DNA of 64,000 bases from Oscarella lobularis. Taxonomy: Eukaryota; Porifera; Homoscleromorpha; Homosclerophorida; Oscarellidae. Each line of letters begins with the position of its first letter. Position 1 is the stretch's first letter. The position numbers and the translations under genes are program-made. The DNA lies in assembly GCF_947507565.1 (NCBI RefSeq), contig NC_089177.1, positions 1,796,648-1,860,647 of the forward strand, in the 5' to 3' direction. Of this stretch, positions 61,901 through 64,000 are shown in pieces. Below the pieces are notes generated by a model. The model did no database searches. It had not been told where the DNA came from and worked only from the letters and a program-made list of their open reading frames with translations.

Positions 61901-62914
61901 TCGTTGCTGTGTCAGGATCAGAAACGACTCTAAGTCTGACAAACCTCTCACCTTTCACTGTCTACATTATAAAAGTCACGGCTGCAAACGTCAGACAAAA
62001 TGATGGTAAATTTCTCGATGGAATTGCAAGCAACGAAATCTCAGTACAAACAGCCGAAGCAGGTACAATGTAGAGGATTGCAAAGTCCAGCAGTGATAAG
62101 TATTCTTCATACTCACAGCTCCGTCAGTTCCAGTGAATCTCATTTCAATTCGTTTGACGTCAACTTCAGTGACCATAAAGTGGACCCGACCCGAATTTCC
62201 TAATGGAATAATCAGAAGTTATACGGTGGTTTACGAAAAAGCTGCTCCAGAAAATGATCCTTATAAAGTTATCACTATTGAAGCAAAGTATCTGTCGGTG
62301 AATCTAACAGATCTCGAAGAGTCGGTTGACTACATTGTGTGGGTACGTATCACAGTGAGCCGCTATGTTGCGTATGCGTTATTTCGAATGGCAGATTTGC
62401 GCTATAACGATTTCTCCTGGTCTTTATGAAAGTATTGCTGTGAGCACCGCATCAGAAAGTTGGACTATTGAAAATTGATTTTTCATTTGTGAACGTTTTT
62501 TTCGATTTCTAGTGAACGAAAAGAGAACTTGTCTGGGGCGCCGTTGTTCAACTCTGTTACGGTAGCATTGACTATACTGCTCGTCCTCACTCTCGTCGTC
62601 TTTAGTATCCTCCTTTTGGTCTGCGTTCGTCAGCGCCAAACTCTAAAGAGATTCTTGTCTGACAGGAATGAGAAAAATGTCTATGAAATTCCAAGCAAAG
62701 TGGGCGGTAAACTTGAAGGCGACGTTGTGCCTCGTAAAATGACGCAGTCCAGCGCGTATGAAAACGTGTCTTCAAAGAACCAAAAAAGTACATGTGATCG
62801 ATGAATTTGATATATATATGTGTGTGTAAGCTAATTTTTGTACGTATAGCCAAAGAGTCTGTTGACGAAACATATGCTGAAGTAGGTGCACCAATGAAAG
62901 ACACAAGTCTTTAG
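58930..62914 (+). CDS. Single-pass receptor: Ig, TSP1, fucolectin-like, FN3 domains, tyrosine tail
   Basis: Exons with ~50-bp introns encode in order: Ig (59140-59418, SCGSPNGDFRPIWKF .. GDYKCEY); TSP1 (59473-59607, WSVCSVSCGREKRTK); fucolectin/F5-8C-like (59663-60088, SLAIDGEVMGDLC .. WLQVDL .. LWGRYINVQ .. LSVCELRA); Ig (60148-60465); TSP1 (60522-60662, NEWSVCSGQCGVGTR); Ig (60720-61024); Ig (61081-61335, LSCRAEANPRPHQYSWWKDG); FN3 (61392-61682); FN3 (61739-62062); FN3 (62119-62458); membrane helix (VALTILLVLTLVVFSILLLV, about 62560-62620); cytoplasmic tail with VYEIP, AYENV and TYAEV; stop at 62914. It is a cell-surface adhesion or guidance-type receptor; SAYENV fits SxYxxV. A T-G-A at 60533-60535 replaces the expected Trp codon in the second TSP1, and a one-base loss near 60831 shifts the third Ig. 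The 5' part is lost at the gap. Confidence 0.8.
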
Positions 62915-62969
62915 ACAATTTAGAAGTAAACTTTGTCTTCGTTTTCAATTTTTTCGTCGAGTTATCTTA

Positions 62970-64000
62970 CTCGTAGGTCGACCTGCCAATGCCTCACACC
63001 AGCCAGGTAAGATTTAATTGTGCTACAGGCCTTGCCTTCTAGCGCTAGAGCCGTGCAAAACCCCGCAAGCAACTGTTCTGATGCGGGCAACGGCGTCAAT
63101 CCCCGCTGGCGGCAGAAACGGGCAAAATGATGCTCCCCTGTGCGGTACCCCTGGCGAGTGGAGTCTGCCACGCCAAGCGCAGCAAATTCTCAAACTGCGA
63201 TCGCCAGTCTTGCCGTATCCAGTTGATCCGCCGCTGCTCCAACAGCTCCCATAGCGTTGGCGGCACAGGGAAGCTCTCCTCGGCTATCTGCGGACAGAAT
63301 CTCTTTTTCTCCAATACGGAGTGCCCCCGAGACAGCGCGTCCGCGTCGTGATTGAGCTTTCCGGGTAAGTGCCGAGCGCGCAGAGAGAAAGAGAACGCCG
63401 CCTTTATATACTGCAGCGAGCGCAACAGCGGCATCAAGGTGGCATCGCGGGATGTCCCCGAGTTGACTGCCGCCACCACCGTGGAATTATCTGATTCCAA
63501 AAGCACGACAGCGCCCGACCACTCACTTCCCCAGACCGCCGCCGCCACCACCACCGATAGCAGTTCCCTGAGGGCTATTCGCTCCGGGCGCCAAGCCAAA
63601 GACCACGGCGCGTTAAACCACCGCGAGCCGGTCACTGCCGCGCACCCCCACGACCCCGAATCATCGGATTGCACCCAAAACGTTGGCTGGGCCGCGATAG
63701 ACGCAAAGAATACTCTGCCGTTCCAATGCTCGAGGAACAGGCTCCACCACAACAGGTCCGCTCTTGCCTCCGAGCCAAGACGCAGAACGTGGTGCATCTC
63801 GGGGCGCCGCATCGACAGATCGATGAGCCGCCGCACAAATGACCACCCCGCTGAGATGGCCTTCGCCGCGTGATGCAGGAGACCCACCAGCGACAACAAC
63901 TCTCTCTTAGTAGCCTTTTTGCGCGCTCGCCACTGCCGCACAAGACCCTGCACCCGAAGGAGCTGGTCCCGCGGCAGGCGAAGCTCCTGCGCCCGCGTGT
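62970..64000 (-). pseudogene. DIRS RNase H and recombinase N terminus, truncated both ends
   Basis: On the minus strand, from the window edge: LVRQWRARKKATKRELLSLV, then RNase H (WVQSDDSGSWGCAAV; LRELLSVVVAAAVW; LLESDNSTVVAAVNSG; DADALSRGHS). A frameshift near 63150 leads to the recombinase start (ADSTRQGYRTGEHHFARFCR; STIKSYLAGVRHWQV), which is cut at about 62970, 55 bp after the receptor stop. The first RNase H acid is followed by Asp (DDSG for DASG). It is closest to the copy at 20-23.5 kb. The RT part lies off the window. Confidence 0.85.

Overview
The window looks like nuclear DNA of an early-branching animal, and a sponge is my best guess. The evidence is spliceosomal introns of about 47-60 bp with GT..AG ends, an animal-type receptor (immunoglobulin, thrombospondin-1, fucolectin-like and fibronectin III domains plus one membrane helix) and a ZYG11/ZER1 ubiquitin-ligase adaptor. 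There is also a dense load of DIRS, Gypsy, R2-like, Helitron, hAT and other DDE elements of the kinds common in sponges and cnidarians. The single 200-N gap at 58666-58865 is of the fixed size used in scaffolding. No species can be named from the sequence alone.

Layout, left to right. 0-2 kb: decayed DIRS ORF1 and a dispersed repeat. 2.1-5.8 kb: a multi-exon gene on the minus strand of a repetitive, probably transposase-derived family with a RING-like tail. 6-10.9 kb: satellites, including a 125-bp satellite with a higher-order A/B/C order. 10.9-15.6 kb: two copies of a transposon-like system in which a DDE integrase lies beside a second ORF, in one case a HECT-type ubiquitin ligase. 15.7-16.4 kb: a foldback element with a 9-bp target duplication. 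16.7-25 kb: DIRS and R2-like retroelement remnants. 25.6-31.5 kb: a tight cluster of DNA-transposon fragments and a Gypsy gag. 33.1-38.3 kb: an almost complete DIRS/PAT element with its A1-ORFs-B1-A2-B2 split repeats visible.

40.2-42.5 kb holds the ZYG11/ZER1-like gene, interrupted by one in-frame TAG. 42.8-44 kb is a Helitron Rep fragment; 45-46.7 kb a 670-bp near-perfect foldback and a 137-bp tandem repeat; 46.9-48.9 kb two divergent Gypsy integrase remnants; 49.4-50.6 kb a Helitron PIF1 helicase with an OTU protease domain; 51-51.7 kb a DDE transposase with a mutated catalytic residue. 52.7-54.8 kb has further parts of the integrase and HECT families. 55-57 kb holds a 7-bp satellite. 57-58.7 kb has Gypsy integrase and HECT fragments next to the gap. 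59-62.9 kb is the receptor gene, and the right edge is another DIRS copy.

Only the ZYG11-like gene and the receptor are clear host genes. The most interesting pattern is the repeated neighbourhood of the rve-type integrase family and the G2E3-like HECT family. They occur in order and orientation at 11-14 kb, and as scattered fragments at 15, 52.7, 54.4 and 58 kb, which suggests a transposon family carrying its own ubiquitin ligase. Family names below come from motif recall, without any database search.
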